NCBI RefSeq assembly: GCF_009905375.1 | Contig: NW_027417181.1 | Coordinates: 1 to 64,000, forward strand | DNA: 64,000 nucleotides | Direction of reading: 5' to 3' | Source: Apium graveolens | Lineage: Eukaryota > Streptophyta > Magnoliopsida > Apiales > Apiaceae | Translations under genes and position numbers: made by a program | Shown: positions 12,521 to 24,779 of the stretch, piece after piece | Position numbering within the stretch: the stretch's first letter is position 1 | Layout of the letters: each line of letters opens with the position of its first letter | The notes under the pieces: model-generated | What the model was told of the DNA's origin: nothing | What the model saw: only the letters and a program-made list of their open reading frames with translations | The model's database searches: none

Positions 12521-12911
12521 TTGAATCGAACTGGTCTTCTCTGCATGAACACCAGTTTTAAAAGTTGGGGATTTTTGAATTCAAAACCCTAATTTTGTAA
12601 ATTAGGGTTTTATCTAATTCGAAACCCTTATTTTTTTTATTAATTTAGTGTCTAAACTTGTTGCTTATACTTTTCTTCTTGTTGTATACAGGACCTAATC
12701 TGAGAAAAAGATTTAAAACTTTAGGTAATTTGGATGTTTTTGGTTGTTCATTTGTATTTTTGTTTATTTTTTTAATTTTTGTAAATTGTGTAAAGTTAAC
12801 GATCCTTTCATGTCTACTGATTACATGGTATTCAATTCTTTCTTGTGATAATGAGCATGTTGGTAGCTAATTCCAGTATATACGTTTTTTTTAAAAATAA
12901 CTAATAGTTTA

Positions 12912-13242
12912 TGTTGGGTATATCCAGCATCTTGCCTATTCGAAACGTGGCGCTGGTTGTTCCCTTTAAGGGAATAAAGTAGCACCTCACTAACACTCCG
13001 GAGTTTTGGTGCAAGTGGTAAGCGCTGAGGTCCTAAGAAGTGGTATCAGAGCAGGTCACGTGTTCGAGTCCCAACGTAAGGCATTTGCTTGGTGGCAATA
13101 TGCTGGGGGGGGGATTGTTGGGTATATCCAGCATCTTGCCTATTCGAAATGTGGCGCTGGCTGTTCCCTTTAAGGGAATAAAGTAGCACCTCACTAACAC
13201 TCCGGAGTTTTGGTGCAAGTGGTAAGCGCTGAGGTCCTAAGA
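12912..13242 (+). mobile_element. TRIM (terminal-repeat retrotransposon in miniature)
   Basis: Two direct LTRs of 127 bp each (12912-13038 and 13116-13242) differ at two positions by eye and start TGTTGGGTATATCC. The 77-bp interior starts with a Met-tRNA primer-binding site (TGGTATCAGAGC, 13041-13052) and ends with a polypurine tract (GGGGGGGGGAT, ending 13115). A 5-bp target duplication GTTTA flanks it (12907-12911 and 13243-13247). The LTRs end ...CCTAAGA, not the usual CA. There is no coding capacity, as expected for a TRIM. It sits in an intron-like region just upstream of the PPPDE-like exon. Confidence 0.92.
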
Positions 13243-13407
13243 GTTTACTAGTATTTTTTTTATATCAGTGGTATATAGATAATTATGTCAAGGGGAACTG
13301 TGTTGGATATCTAGTTGAATGAATTTCCCTGTATGTTTTTGTTAACAAATTATTGTCACTAATTTGTACATGTTCAGCATTTAATTATAGTTGCTTATTG
13401 GATTCAG

Positions 13408-13505
13408 GAAGGTCACAAGGTATGCTTGAACGTCTATGACTTGAGTCAAGGAATGGCAAGGCAGTTGTCAATGACTTTTTTCGTTAAATTTATAGAAGGC
13501 ATTTG
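13408..13505 (+). pseudogene. PPPDE/DeSI-like thiol peptidase exon fragment
   Basis: The exon lies between an acceptor (GATTCAG) and a donor (ATTTG|GTAAGT). It translates as a start matching plant DeSI-like (PPPDE fold) proteins: GHKVCLNVYDLSQGMARQL, then a degraded FFVKFIEGIW where the family has 'LGK.IEG(I/V)WH'. The catalytic His would be at the very next residue and is lost with the following exon, so no activity is possible. The next recognisable exon belongs to a different gene (acetyl-CoA synthetase). The family match is by motif memory only. Confidence 0.7.
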
Positions 13506-13781
13506 GTAAGTTCCTGATTATTTCATGTGTCTTCTCTTTGCATGTTCTTTGCCTGTGTAAGCTAAGATTCTATTTTCATAAAAATTTAGCTTTTTATCTT
13601 TATGTTATGCATTTAGTTCTGGCATTTTAGTATCTTAACTATTTTAGTATCTCGAATCGGTGCAGTCCACTCGGTATGATAAAAAGACCCCTGTCCTTTG
13701 TTACTAGACTTTTAGTGCTTACAATCTGTGATGCCTTTGAACAAACATTTATCAAAGTAATGCAAGTTTGATTTTTTCCAG

Positions 13782-13951
13782 GTTGTTTTTGCTGGATTCT
13801 CTACTGAATCTGTTGCCCAAAAGAATAAGTGATTGTAAACCAATGGTACTGATAACTTGCAATGCTGTCATGCGAGGGTCTAAGCTGATACGTCTCAAAC
13901 AGATTGTTGATGCAACACTCACAGAATCATCGAAGAATGGGTTCTCTTTAG
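13782..13951 (+). pseudogene. Acetyl-CoA synthetase exon fragment
   Basis: The exon is bounded by TTTTTCCAG and TTTAG|GTATGT. It reads VVFAGFSTESVAQ, then after a frameshift RISDCKPMVLITCNAVMRG and IVDATLTESSKNG. This corresponds to an internal exon of plant acetyl-CoA synthetase (AMP-forming; 'VFAGFSAESLAQRI.DCKPKV.ITCNAV.RG.K'). Only this exon is seen; the adenylate-binding and C-terminal parts are missing. Being next to an exon of another gene, it was probably moved here by rearrangement or transposon capture. Confidence 0.78.
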
Positions 13952-14160
13952 GTATGTTTTCTTTTGTTAAAGAAAGACCGAGTACATGAAATAGTGTAAC
14001 CTGTTCGAGTCACAATATGAAATATGTGACCACTGATTGATTTGCTGATATGATTCTTTCTAGTTAAGGACTTGTTAATTCTGATACCTTACCACTAAAT
14101 ATCTCAAGAGAAATGCTTTAGTAGCATAGCAGTTTGAAGACGATAAAAAAGAAACTCAGA
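13952..14160. other. Unassigned spacer
   Basis: AT-rich sequence between the acetyl-CoA synthetase exon and the 151-bp repeats; nothing recognised. Confidence 0.5.
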
Positions 14161-14633
14161 ATATTGTTTTCATGAGTTTCTTGAAAAATACTAATTACGT
14201 GAGTTTTATGTGCTAATTACTAATTATGATCTACCAAACACTCATGCATTCATTGAAATAACTTTTTACGGTTCTAAAAACTCTTATGATTGACGGGAAT
14301 ATGGGAAAATGATGTATTAATACTTGAGTAATATACTGTTATCGTTTTCATGAGTTTTATGTGTTAATTACTAATTACGATCTACCAAATACTCATGCAT
14401 TCATTGAAATAACTTTTTACGGTTCTAAAAACTCTTATGATTGACGGGAATATGGGAAAATGATGTATTAATACTTGAGTAATATACTGCTATCGTTTTC
14501 ATGAGTTTTATGTGTTAATTACTAATTACGATCTACCAAATACTCATGCATTCATTGAAATAACTTTTTACGGTTCTAAAAACTCTTATGATTGACGGGA
14601 ATATGGGAAAATGATGTATTAATACCTGAGTAA
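14161..14633. repeat. 151-bp tandem repeat, left part
   Basis: About three units with a period of 151 bp (equivalent ATATACTG positions at 14331 and 14482, and at the insertion point). Each contains TTTTCATGAGTTTTATGTG, ACTCATGCATTCATTG and GATTGACGGGAATATGGG. The array is split by the 9.9-kb CACTA element and continues at 24555. Confidence 0.93.
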
Positions 14634-15345
14634 CACTACACCATAGATGGCCTATCGCAATGGTTTAATCATGCATGTTACAAAATTATGTTACCTTAGG
14701 TATGCTCATCTTAGCCTACCGCAATGTAGTATTTTTGATGTTACCATAGCCTTTAAAACATGTTACTATAGTTTCAAAGTGTTACATACGAGTAACATGT
14801 GACAATTTATGTTACAATAGGGTATTATTGGATAAAAAAGTAGTATATTTTACAAACAATTAAATATATATAATTATTTGACATGAAAATTAATCAATTT
14901 TTATAATATAATTAAGCAAAAATATTAATATTAGTTAAGATTGATAAAATATTTTTTGTTAAAAAATTTATAAACTGTATTAATTAATAATTGATAAATT
15001 TTTATCAATAAAAAATTTAAAGACAATTAAAACTTAATTTTTTTAAAAAAAGAGATGAAATTAGCTGGGCTTTTTCAGGCGGGCTCAAATTTTTTGGAGA
15101 AGCGCTAAAATTTCAGACAAATTAACTTCTCCCTCTAATTTCATTCTCCCTCATTCTCTCACTCTCTCTCTCATTCTCTCTCTCCCAGTAGCTATTCTCT
15201 TTCATTCCTCTCTCGAGCTAGGGTTTCTAATTGGGGGTAACATTTTGGCGAAGCTGGTCACATTTTGGAGAAGCGGGTCACAGATTGGAACTAGGGTTTC
15301 TAATTGGGGTTTCAAATCAGCTTGCGGTTCAACATTAAGGTACTA

Positions 15346-15398
<53 letters not shown>

Positions 15399-16261
15399 CT
15401 CGCTCTCTCTGATTTTGTGTATCTCTCTCTCTCTATCTCTCTCTCTCTCTCTCTCTCGCCCCCTCTATTTCTGTTAGTTTCTTCTCTAATTTGTTACATG
15501 CGTGTTTTTGTGTATTTTATACATGTATATGTATGTTACATGCATGTTTTTGTGTAATTTTAATTGGAATTGGGGTTTTTTATTTTTGTAGATCTGTAAG
15601 TGTGATTTTTGTGTTAAATTTGTTTCTCGATATTTGCTTTTTATCCGGTTGATTTTCATGTTAGGCTTTAGTTATAACTTACATGTAAATCATCATAGTC
15701 AAGTGGATATAATTGATTGTGTAAGTAGATATCTGTTGTATCTATAATGCAATTGTTTATGAGTATTTACATTTATGTTAATTTGACCTTTATTCCTGAG
15801 AGTTTCAACCCTTTACGAGTATTTAAATTTTTGTTAACATCAACTGTCACAGTTCGGTAGGTAGGAGGAGTGGGATAATACGGAAATGGGTGTATGCACA
15901 TGTATATTCATGGTCATATAACATGGATTCGATACGTATAATCTAATATGGATTTACGATTTCAGGGCTGCGTTGTTATGCTGTGTTGTTATTAATACAT
16001 ATAATCTATAATATTGGTTTAGGATTTCACTTCTGCGTTGTTATTAGTACGCATATCTAATATGGGTTTAGGGTTTCACGGTTGTGTCGTTATTAGTATG
16101 TACAACCAATGAAAATGAGAACATAAAATATTACCTCGGTCTGCTTAGGGCTTCACGGCTGCGTTGTGTTGTTAGAACGTATAACCAATATGGGTGTATG
16201 GTTTCACGACTACGTTGTTTTCTTTTAGGAATATAACATTATTGTCCTGTTTTTTGTAGTG
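14634..16261 (+). promoter_or_regulatory. CACTA 5' subterminal and leader region
   Basis: Starts with the terminal inverted repeat and copies of TGTTAC words (14660-14825), the likely binding sites of the TNPA-type protein by analogy with En/Spm. An AT-rich stretch follows, then a C/T-rich leader with (CT)n at about 15347-15463. GT/AG signals just before the transposase ATG (TTTTTTGTAG, ending 16259) suggest a 5' UTR intron. Confidence 0.65.
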
Positions 16262-19200
16262 ATGGACGATGATCTAAGTCAATGGATAACCCTTCCAAAA
16301 TACAGTACACCTTACATTAAGGGGATAAAGGATTTTTTAGAAAATGCATTTCCCAAATTTTCCGTAGGCGATGAAATGTTGTGCCCTTGCAAGAATTGTA
16401 GAAATGGCAAGTGGCATACTCAAGATCTTATTTATGATCATCTTATTTGTCATGGCCCTTGTCCATTGTATGCGAATGGGATTTGTGAGGTTTCGAGCAA
16501 AGATCATAGGATAGATATTGAACGGGCAGAAAATATGGGTTTTGAAGATTCCTTTACCTTCGGAGATAATTTGGACGAGATGTTCCATCGTACTAATGAT
16601 ACTACTGGACCGAATGATGATGCCAAAAAATTTTATGGCCATCTTGAAGAAGGAAAGCAGCCCTTATATCCGGGCTGCAAAAAATTTTCCCGCTTAAGTT
16701 TTATCATTAGGCTGTACTCTTTAAAGTGCATTCATGGGATTTCGGAGTCGGGTTTCGGGGATTTATTAGAGCTGATAAAAGATGTTTTTCCAGAAGCACA
16801 CATTCCTTTGTCTTTTAATGCGGCAAAGAATGTTATTAAAGATTTAGGGCTCGATTATCAAAGGATACACGCCTGCCCCAATAATTGTATGATGTTTTGG
16901 GCTGAAAATGAAAAAGAAGAAAATTGTAAAACTTGCGGTGCTTCAAGGTGGGTCGTAGTGGAAAAAAAAGGCGCCGTGGACAATAATGGGAAGAAGTTAA
17001 TTCACAAGGTCCCGGCAAACGTGATGCGCTACTTTCCACTCAAAAAAAGGTTGCAACGCATGTTTATGAGCAAAGAGTTATCAGAACTGATGTTATGGCA
17101 TGCAAAAGGTCGAAAAAAGGACGGCAAACTTCGACATCCCGCTGATGCAGAGGCTTGGAAGGCATTGGATGCTCGTTATCCTCAATTTTCATCCGAGAAC
17201 AGAAACATCAGATTGGGCCTAGCCGCTGATGGTTTCAATCCTTTTCGTACTATGAACATAAGTCATAGTACTTGGCCAATTATTTTGGTTAACTACAACA
17301 TTCCCCCCTGGCTGTGTATGAAGCAAGAGAATCTAATTCTCTCGACACTCATATCTGGTCCCGAGTCTCCGAAGAATAATATAGATGTCTTCATGCAACC
17401 TTTAATTGCTGAACTGAATGAGCTGTGGGAAGTAGGCATTGAGACTTATGATGCCCTTACTGACCATACTTTCAACTTGCGCGCTTCTTTACTTTGAACA
17501 ATCAGTGATTTTCCCGGGCTAGCAATGCTATCTGGATGGAGCACAAAAGGAAGACTAGCTTGTCCAGTTTGCAATTATGAAACATCCTCTATGTACCTAA
17601 AACATAGTCGGAAAATGTGTTACATGGACCATAGGAGATTTCTCCATCCCGAACACCCATGGAGGCTTGATAAAAGAAAATTTAATGGTCAAATTGAATT
17701 GAGAGGTTGTCCAGAGGTTCTAACTGGAACAGACATTGAAGAATTATTGGCAGGATTTGTAAATCATTTTGGGGGGAAGAAACCAGAGAAGAAAAGAAAG
17801 TGCCAAAAAAATAAGATTAAGTCGAATTCGCCTTTCAAGAAAAAATCAATATTCTTTGATCTGCCTTACTGGAAGCACAATGTTTCTCGATATAACCTTG
17901 ATGTTATGCACATCGAGAAGAATGTGTGTGATAAAGTACTTGGCACATTGCTCAATATTGCTGGAAAAACAAAAGACCATATAGCAGCTCGCCTAGATTT
18001 GCAAGAACTTGGCATCAGAAAGGTCCTCCATCCTGTTCTATCAAGTGACGGGAAACACCTTGAAATAAGGGCTGCGATATTCGACATGACAAATGAAGAG
18101 AAAGATTTATTCTGCTCTGTCCTTAAAAATGCTAAATTCCCATATGGAAGTGCCTCTAATATCAGCCGGTGTGTGCACATGAAGGAGAGAAAGGTATCTG
18201 GCTATAAGAGTCATGATGCTCACTTTTTCATGCACTACTTATTACAATTTGCAGTGAAGAAATCTTTGAAACCGGAGGTTGCAGTCCCTTTTATCAGATT
18301 AGGGGCCCTCTTAAGAGGTATTTGGAGTAAAGTCATCGACTTAAGTGATCTTAAGAGGCTGCAAACAGAAATAATTGAAATTATTTGTCAATTTGAGACT
18401 ATATTCATTCAGGCTTTTTTTGATGTGATGGTCCACCTTTTGATTCACTTGTGCCAAGAAATTGTATTTGGTGGACCGGCCCATGTTCGAAGCATGTGGC
18501 CAATTGAGCGCTATTTAAATAAATTGAAATCTTATGTGCGGAATAGATCTAAACCAGAGGGATGTATCGCCGAGGGTTACCTGGCCGAAGAATGCTTGAT
18601 ATTTTGTTCAAGATTCTTGGGTGGCCATGGAGGATCAAAATTTACCAAGGCTGCAAAATTTGAAAGTTTTCCAGAAAAAGTAGAATTTCCTATTGGTTCA
18701 CGCAGAAATAAAGATGGAAAGGCTGTGAATTTAGTTGAAGTTGAATGGATGGCTATTCATCGTTATATTCTATTCAACTGCGGGAATAAAGAAATTGATA
18801 GTTTAATCGAGTAAGATTCTAGCTACTAATTGTGTTTAACTGTTATAGAATTAGAACCTGTTTTGTCTTGATTTTTAACTAGGTAATTTTTGTAGGGAGC
18901 ATCGAATCTTAATAGAAGGACAAGCCAAGTCAAAAAGATACAATCGTGAGAGAGAACATTCTGAAGATTTTTGGAAATGGATGAAGGGGGAGGTCGGAAA
19001 AAAAGATAACATTTCAAAGGAATTGGAAGTGCTTGCAATGGGCCCTAATCAATCAGCGAAGAAGTATAGTGGTTATGTACTTAACGGATATCGATTCCAT
19101 ACAAAGTACCGAGATGCTAAATGTACAACCCAAAATAGTGGGGTATTTCTAACTGCTTTGACTACTAGCTTTGCTAGTTCAAAAGATCAAAATCCACTGG

Positions 19201-19628
19201 TCGGCGATGTCAATTACTACGGAGCAATTGAAGAGATTTTTGAAGTTGATTATTGGGGAGAATTTTCTGTAGTGGTGTTCAAGTGTTGTTGGTATAAGGA
19301 AGAGAAAGATCTATATGGTTTAACTCGAGTTAATTTTAACAGATTATGTCAGAAGTCTGATCCATATGTGCTAGCTTCACAGGTGCAGCAAGTCTTCTAC
19401 GTAGAAGATCCTACTGAAAAGATGATGTATAATGTTATAAAGAAATTGCCAAGGGATTGGTGCGATGTCGAAGCTGAAAATGCAAATGAAGAAGCCGGGG
19501 ATCCAGTTTTACATGATTTACACACTAGTGTTCCTCTAGAAATAGACACGGATATTAACTGGTGCAGAGATGATGTCCCAACACGACAAGTCCCCATCAA
19601 GGCTAGAACAAACGAAGAAACTACTTAA
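16262..19628 (+). pseudogene. CACTA TNPD/TNP2-type transposase, one internal stop
   Basis: Exon 1 is 16262-18810 and exon 2 is 18896-19628 (85-bp intron). The spliced length is 1,094 codons, normal for plant TNP2 proteins. The N-terminus is a transposase-associated domain with a Cys cluster CPCKNC at residues 41-46. A Transposase_21-type core follows (LGLAADGFNPF, LSGWSTKGRLACPVC), then DUF4218-like (YNLDVMHIEKNVCDKVLGTL) and DUF4216-like (YYGAIEEIFEVDYWGEF) parts. Codon 412 is TGA (17495-17497) where relatives have Trp in an LLWTISDFP-like motif; the frame continues unchanged after it. The start is the first ATG after a splice acceptor (an upstream GTG is not needed). The protein would cut and join the CACTA ends in the nucleus; unless read through, this copy makes only the first 411 residues. 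Confidence 0.93.
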
Positions 19629-19963
19629 ATTTGTAATTCGAAATATGTAACTATCAAGGGCCTAGTTTCTGATGTATCAACTGTTAATGAAGTGACTTCT
19701 TAATTGCCTAATTTATCATGTTTTAATGTATTTTCTTTTAATTAATTAACTTGTTCTTAATATAATGTTCTGTTAGTTTTAAATCTGCCCTGCTCTTTAT
19801 GCGATCGCTTCTTAATTTAGAGCATTATTAAATTTATTGACTTGCATACTGCTCTTTTAATGTTTCTTTTAAGTGTTTGTTTTTAAGTGTTTTTTATTTA
19901 AGTGCCATGTCTCAGATTATTTTAATGATTTCATCTAATTATACTTTCTCAATTTTTTGTAGG
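19629..19963. other. Intergenic region between the CACTA genes
   Basis: T-rich DNA between the transposase stop and the TNPA-type start codon. A TTTTTTGTAG acceptor directly before the downstream ATG suggests that part of it is an intron in the leader of the second gene. Confidence 0.5.
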
Positions 19964-22900
19964 ATGGCATACATAAATCTCAGGTTGTACCACCAGGGTG
20001 AGTTTCAGCCTACACGGTATGTCGGTGGTAAAGAACTGATTATAAGGAATGTCGAAGTAGATAGGTTTTCGTACCCTGTATTGATGGATTATGTCAAGGA
20101 TGACCTTGAATATTCAGAAATTGGAGGGATTTATATGAGAAAAGGTGATAAGCAGGGGGGGTGGCAGTTGGTGTCCAATGATGTGGACTTGTGTTCATTA
20201 ACTGCAGGAGCTGCAGACGGTGAAAATGTTGATTTTTATCTTGACAATGTCGTTGATAGCACTATCGAACCAATGGATCAGATGCAGCCATTTGTAATAA
20301 TACGGCCAAGAAAGGATATCTTAGCAGGTAATATATTAATTTCATTTCATAAATATACCTTAATTGTAGGGGCATCAGAAATATATAGGTGTTACTATAT
20401 TTAGATTTTATTCAAACTCATAATTATTGTTTTTATGTCTTTATAGCTAAAAAGCAAGTCAAGCGGCAGTTTGTAACCACTCATCAACTACAGCAACAGA
20501 AGATGAATAAGAAGGCAAACCAAGTTGATAAGGCTGGGAAGAGGAACTCAAATAACTTTCCCCTAGAGGGTACTCGGAAGTCACCACGGCTTTCTAGAGT
20601 GCAGGAAATCACTGATGGTGATGATTGTGAAACTCCTCCAAGTGTTAGGAGGAAGTTGAGTTTACATGATACTCATGAAGATGAGCGTATGGGAGAAAAT
20701 GAACTGGAGGTTAGCATATAATTCAGTAATACCTATAATTTTCTTGTTAGATTATTGTTGTTTAAGTACATGTAAGTACATGTATGTAACCCCTTTATTA
20801 ATCCAGTAATTCCGTCATACCTATATTAACATGAATTTATGTGAAATTGCAGAAACTACCCCCTCCACCTCCTCTAACGGAGTATGAAAAACTGAGAGCT
20901 GTCACAGTAAAGAGGAACAATGAAGTATTTTTTGCCCTCAATCTTCCTACACTCTCTTCTGAAGTGAGAAACTCAATCTTAAAAGATAAATCCAAAAAAA
21001 AGAAGCATGTGCAAGAGGGGAGCGATGAGGAATATGATCCAGCTGTGGATCTTGAGGATGGTGGATCGGGAACTCAAAGGAAGGCTGCTAGTAAGGATGG
21101 TGGATCAGGAACTGAAAAGGTATGTCATAAATGTCATAAAGCTATCATTTTCACATTTTCTAAATTCTTCCCCAAATGTTTCATCGGGGTTGATAGTTGT
21201 AATTCATATATACACAAACATTGAGTTTTACATGATTTATGTTTCAGAGAGGGAAAACTGAGAAAAGCAAGGTGCTTATTGGACGTGGACCAACAACACG
21301 GTCACGAGCCAATACTGTTATATCACAGAAGGAAGGAACCGAGGATGCTACTGAGAAGGAAAATCAGTCATTATCACATATAGAACCTGCAGAACCTCTG
21401 ATTCAGCTACCGTCAATTGAAGCAAATGGTTCAATGGAGGCTTTTTGGGCTATGCGAAAGCGCCAAAAGGAAGCAGCTGCAGCGAAATCGAAAATTTCTC
21501 CAAGTACAACTGCAACTACAAAGACTGCTACAGAAAATGTTGTTGAAGAAAATGTTTTTCCGGATATTGAAGAAGAGGAGGAAGCAGGTATCTTCTTTCC
21601 TTTATTTATGATTACATAAACTGATTATTTATAAAGGAATTATTCCTTTAAGGCCCCTTAAAGAATACTCACTTTGAGGCTACCCACATTCATATATTTT
21701 CCATAATTGATTAATTTGCATCAGTTTAGTAAATTACTTATAATTGAGGTTAATTGGCATAAGGTTATTTATGTCATTTAAGTTAATGAAATTGTGAAGT
21801 TAACCATGGTTAATTATGTGATAGATGTAAAACTTCTTGCACAAATTTAATTAGCATATGTAATCTATAATGCTGTTAATTGTTATTTGTGTTTTTATAT
21901 AATTATTAAAACACAACCCCCATGAGAATTAATGTATTCTTTATGACAGTAGGTCCTTTAGAGTGTCCAGAATCCAAGGTATGCGTTATCTATATTTATC
22001 ATTTTAAAAATAAGGGCTGCTTATTATAAAGACACCCATTAAAAAAATAAAAACTAAAAATAAGACATCTTTATAGACCAATCTTTGAAATACGACATAT
22101 TAGAAAAACACCCATAAATATAATCAAATTTATTATAATATTCCTACTTTGTTTGATTTTCCTGCAAGTAATTTTTGCTCATATGTAGTTGAAGTTCCTA
22201 TAAGGCTGAGAGGACCGACGAGGATGGATAGGGTTCATACCAGAAATATGGACCATCGAGTTGTCCTTCAGATGAATGAAAGGTTCCAGCCCGTTTCAGA
22301 TGAGGACAAAGTAATTTCTGAACTTAGTAACTTCTTGGGGACACTCGCAAAGCGATGCGTGTCATTTACCTATGTTTCTTGGCGTGATGTTCCGAAAACT
22401 TTGAAAAATACACTGTGGAATTATGTCAAGGTATCACATACATTGTTTAATTATCGTGATTTATTTTTCTGCAACATTACCTTTGATTAACTGTACTTGT
22501 GTTCTTTATTTTGTTGACTTTTTCCAGCAAAGATACATTATACCTGATGAATGTGAAACATGGGTGTTGAAAACCATTCAGTCATCTTGGAAGACACGTA
22601 AGAGCCGAATTAAGAAGGCGCATTATAAAGCATTTGAAACTGATGAAGAACGGATGGAAAATAGGCCAACTGATATTCCCCTTGAGAGTTTCAAGATGTT
22701 GCTGGAGTACTGGAATGATGAAAGCATTAAGGTTTTCTAATTCCCCTTGCACTTTTATATTTAATTATGTATTTATATTTGATCTAAGTGACATAAAGTT
22801 ATTTCACATTTTTGTAGAAAAGAGCAGCGACAAATGCAAGAAGTCGATGTCAGTATACAGACACACACACTACTGGTCCAAAGACTTTCGCACAAATTCG

Positions 22901-23818
22901 AAACAATATGGTATGGCCAGAATCTCAATTACGCATATTAACCTCAATAAGCTAGTTGTTACGCAAATATATGAATGTGGGCAGCCTTCTGGTTACATAT
23001 ATTACTATATATCTAGAAATTAATTTCTATATTTCTTTTGGCTAACTTGTTCATTTTTGTCAGAAAAAAAAGGCAAAGAATCAGTGTCCACCACCTGAAG
23101 CAGAGGTTTTTGTTGAGACTCGTGAGCGTACTGATGGTCGTGAGTATAAGACCAACACTGAAGAAATAAAAAACAAGATTGTAAGTGTTTTTTATTAATC
23201 TTAGTGCTTCTGAATATCCATTAATGTCGCAAGATGGTTAATTAGTTGTGTTTTATGATTTATTTGGTGTTTAGAAGTTTTATTTATGTACCTGCATGCA
23301 TTTTTATTTAATGATTACTAATTGTGAATTTAATTGGATTAAATTATTCGGTTATTTTGAAATTAGTTAGTGAAGCATTTAAATTATTGTGTGACCAAGT
23401 GTTCGTTTGTTTTTCTGGTATGTAGAAAAAGATTAAGGAAAAAATCAGTACAAGCGAAGATCCCAACGAGGAACTACTTTCTGATGGAAAAAAACATGGG
23501 CCATCTTGGCTCCATGGAAGATGTCCTGATGCTGCAAAAGGTTACTCCAGTACTGCTGGTTCGACAAATACTTATGTACAGGAGTTGGCAGGAAAGATAA
23601 AGCAGACTCTGGTGAGTGAAGTCGAGGCATCGATGACAAAGAAGGTACAAGAAGAAGTGGATATGCAAGTCAACAAGAAGGTGCAGGAGAATATGGCCTG
23701 GTTACTTAAGAAAATAGCCGACGCAAATCCAGGCATCACAATCAACCATCAAGATTTCAGCACAACCAGCGATAATGACAATTACCTCACACCAGTTACC
23801 GGAGGCTCTGGACTTTAG
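19964..23818 (+). CDS. CACTA TNPA-type DNA-binding protein (Transposase_24 family), intact reading frame
   Basis: My exon model is 19964-20327, 20447-20709, 20853-21119, 21248-21587, 22189-22430, 22528-22731, 22818-22910, 23064-23180 and 23426-23818. All junctions are GT-AG and the phases join into 761 codons including TAG. The N-terminus is a PB1-like domain common in plant CACTA proteins (LRLYHQGEF, YVGGKE). A basic, low-complexity middle follows (PPPPPLTEYEKLR, lysine-rich). The Transposase_24 (Ptta/En/Spm) core spans about residues 410-590 (IRLRGPTRMD, LSNFLGTLAKR, WRDVPKTLKNTLW, KRAATNARSRCQYTD, GPKTFAQIR). A helical, probably dimerising tail ends it. The expected job is binding the subterminal ATGTTACC repeats and assisting transposition. 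No internal stop was seen, unlike its partner. Confidence 0.9.
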
Positions 23819-24554
23819 ATTTCAGATGTGCACCTTTTTACATATCTTATTTTGCGTACTAGTAACAAGTGTTATCGTACTAGCTTTTGGATGTTTATTT
23901 ATCGTCCTAGACTAAGTAATTGTTCTTTGGAGTATGTGGAGTATGTGGAGTTGGTGAATTGTGTGAAACCGCAGTATTTGGTGGGGGTTTGTGAAAACTG
24001 ATATGGAGTTTGGTTGAAATTGTTTATTTGGTTGACTTGGATGAAAAACAGATTTTATGGCATGTTGAATTTACAAACCATTCCTGTCAATTTTTTTTTT
24101 GAAAAATATGTTACATTAGGTACTAAAAATGTTACAAAGAAATTGGTATAATACAAAACATTACTGTTACAATATGCATCAAAGGTAACATTAAATTATG
24201 TCTATAGTATCACATTATGTATGTTACCTTTGCAAACAAATAGGGCCCCAAAATGGGGCCCACCAGTGGGCCCTACATGTGGGCCCCATTTTTTTTTGAA
24301 ATTCTGAGTCCAAAGGTAACATACATATTATGATACTATAGACATAGATTAATGTTACCTTTGACAGCTATTGTAACATAAAAGTGAATGTTACAGCAGG
24401 GCAAAAGTAATGTTACCTTAGGGGCCAAAGGTAACTCGAAAAAAAGCAACTTAATTTTTATGTTACCTTAGGCCTTTTTCTGGCTGTGGTAACACTTTTT
24501 TGGGCCTATTGTAACATTTTCTTGGTGTTGCTGTAGGCCATTTATGGTATAGTG
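23819..24554 (+). promoter_or_regulatory. CACTA 3' subterminal repeat region
   Basis: After the stop codon comes a GT-rich 3' UTR-like stretch, then from about 24100 a dense array of GTAACAT / ATGTTAC words in both orientations up to the terminus. A hairpin-like GGGGCCCACC...GGGCCC segment with long inverted arms (ATTATG...CATAAT) lies near 24190-24345. Confidence 0.7.
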
Positions 24555-24725
24555 TAATATACTGCTATCGTTTTCATGAGTTTTATGTGTTAATTACTAA
24601 TTACGATCTACCAAATACTCATGCATTCATTGAAATAACTTTTTACGGTTCTAAAAACTCTTATGATTGACGGGAATATGGGAAAATGATGTATTAATAC
24701 TTGAGTAATATACTGCTATTGTTTT
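24555..24725. repeat. 151-bp tandem repeat, right part
   Basis: The array resumes after the TAA target duplication and gives one further full unit (ATATACTG at 24557 and 24708). The right arm of the segmental duplication begins at its end (24709). Confidence 0.9.
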
Positions 24726-24779
24726 TGTAATTTAAGTTGTGTTAAATTGTGCTAAGCATTGCTACTCTGTTAATAACAG

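Larger units (their letters stand above)
14634..24554 (+). mobile_element. 9.9-kb CACTA (En/Spm) transposon, potentially autonomous type
   Basis: The left terminus is CACTACACCATAGATGGCCT. The right terminus, reverse-complemented, is CACTATACCATAAATGGCCT, two mismatches in 20. A 3-bp target duplication TAA flanks it (14631-14633 and 24555-24557), the size expected for CACTA elements. Both ends carry repeated subterminal words (ATGTTACC / GGTAACAT) over several hundred bases. Inside are a TNPD-type transposase gene (16262-19628) and a TNPA-type gene (19964-23818), both on the plus strand. It inserted into a 151-bp tandem repeat. The transposase has one in-frame stop; otherwise the coding content is well kept, suggesting recent activity. 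Confidence 0.96.

Noticed and set aside
13010..13075. Possible tRNA gene
   Set aside because: A- and B-box-like words and a TGGTATCAGAGC occur, but no cloverleaf can be drawn and the sequence lies across a TRIM LTR border; the TGGTATCAGAGC is a primer-binding site.
21953..21978. Small extra exon in the TNPA-type gene
   Set aside because: It has splice-like borders, but including it puts the next exon out of frame with an immediate TAA; skipping it keeps the frame.
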